Notes under the pieces: model-generated
What the model was told of the DNA's origin: nothing
The model's database searches: none
Seen by the model: only the letters and a program-made list of their open reading frames with translations
Origin: Verrucomicrobiales bacterium
GTDB lineage: Bacteria; Verrucomicrobiota; Verrucomicrobiia; Limisphaerales; UBA1100
Direction: 5' to 3'
Assembly: GCA_011523245.1 (NCBI GenBank)
Contig: WTHG01000422.1
Span: 1-5,997 of the forward strand
DNA: 5,997 nt
Made by a program: the position numbers and the translations under genes
Shown here: in pieces, positions 5,851-5,997 of the stretch
Layout of the letters: each line of letters begins with the position of its first letter
Position numbering within the stretch: the first letter of the stretch is position 1

Positions 5851-5997
5851 ATGATCAAAAATCCACTAGTGAAAATCTTCACATCGCTGTGGCTAACAGT
5901 GACTCTTCTGCTCTTTTCGTTGGTGATTATTTTCCTCGGCACCATGGCTCAGGAACCCATGGGATTAAACCCGGCGGTCGACCGGTTTTTTAAAAGC
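5851..5997 (+). CDS. ResB/CcsB-like cytochrome c biogenesis protein, N-terminal fragment; 3' end outside window
   Basis: From ATG 5851 the frame stays open to the last base of the window (49 codons). The protein starts MIKNPLVKIFTSLWL, then one transmembrane helix at about residues 12-31, then GTMAQ and a loop ending in VDRFFKS. The pattern of a short basic N-terminus, a helix, GT-AQ, and an aromatic residue before the cut matches the start of ResB (CcsB) proteins, the membrane partner of CcsA/ResC in System II haem delivery to apocytochrome c. The gene begins two bases after the lipoprotein stop (TAATAATG), indicating co-translation. A ccsA/resC-type gene would be expected downstream. Because only the first helix is visible, the assignment is probable, not proven. 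Confidence 0.72.
   Translation, partial: MIKNPLVKIFTSLWLTVTLLLFSLVIIFLGTMAQEPMGLNPAVDRFFKS

Overview
The window reads as a bacterial chromosome segment of moderate GC, with all supported genes on the + strand. The best guess for the host is a member of the Verrucomicrobiota or the wider PVC group. This rests on three things recalled from family knowledge, not searched: a low-molecular-weight phosphatase / RpiB / GlyA fusion, the P-loop variant of Rho, and a small lipoprotein placed directly before a ResB-type gene. The phylum is therefore tentative (about 0.5 to 0.6).

Layout: the C-terminal 102 codons of purM (1-309) overlap by one base with a complete purD (309-1601). After 28 bases, which contain a GC-rich hairpin, one uninterrupted 714-codon frame follows (1630-3774). 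It encodes three enzymes in a row: a low-molecular-weight protein-tyrosine-phosphatase-like domain, ribose-5-phosphate isomerase B, and serine hydroxymethyltransferase (GlyA). A 95-base leader with a G-free C-rich stretch and alternative hairpins precedes a complete rho (3870-5282). Next come a small lipoprotein of unknown function (5336-5848) and, two bases later, the first 49 codons of a ResB-like cytochrome c biogenesis protein (5851-5997), cut by the window end.

How the genes fit together: PurD joins phosphoribosylamine and glycine. The fusion downstream carries RpiB, which makes ribose-5-phosphate (precursor of PRPP and so of phosphoribosylamine), and GlyA, which makes glycine and the one-carbon unit used later in purine synthesis. 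The cluster thus appears to place the supply of both PurD substrates next to PurD. The domain order phosphatase-RpiB-GlyA also matches the gene order ywlE-ywlF(rpiB)-ywlG-glyA in Bacillus subtilis, apart from ywlG, so the fusion may derive from an old operon order. Rho and the lipoprotein/ResB pair look like separate functional units.

Two stretches, about 2941-3360 in the GlyA domain and about 4863-5540 from late rho into the lipoprotein gene, have clearly lower GC at third codon positions than their surroundings. No RNA genes, mobile elements, CRISPR arrays or convincing intrinsic terminators were seen.
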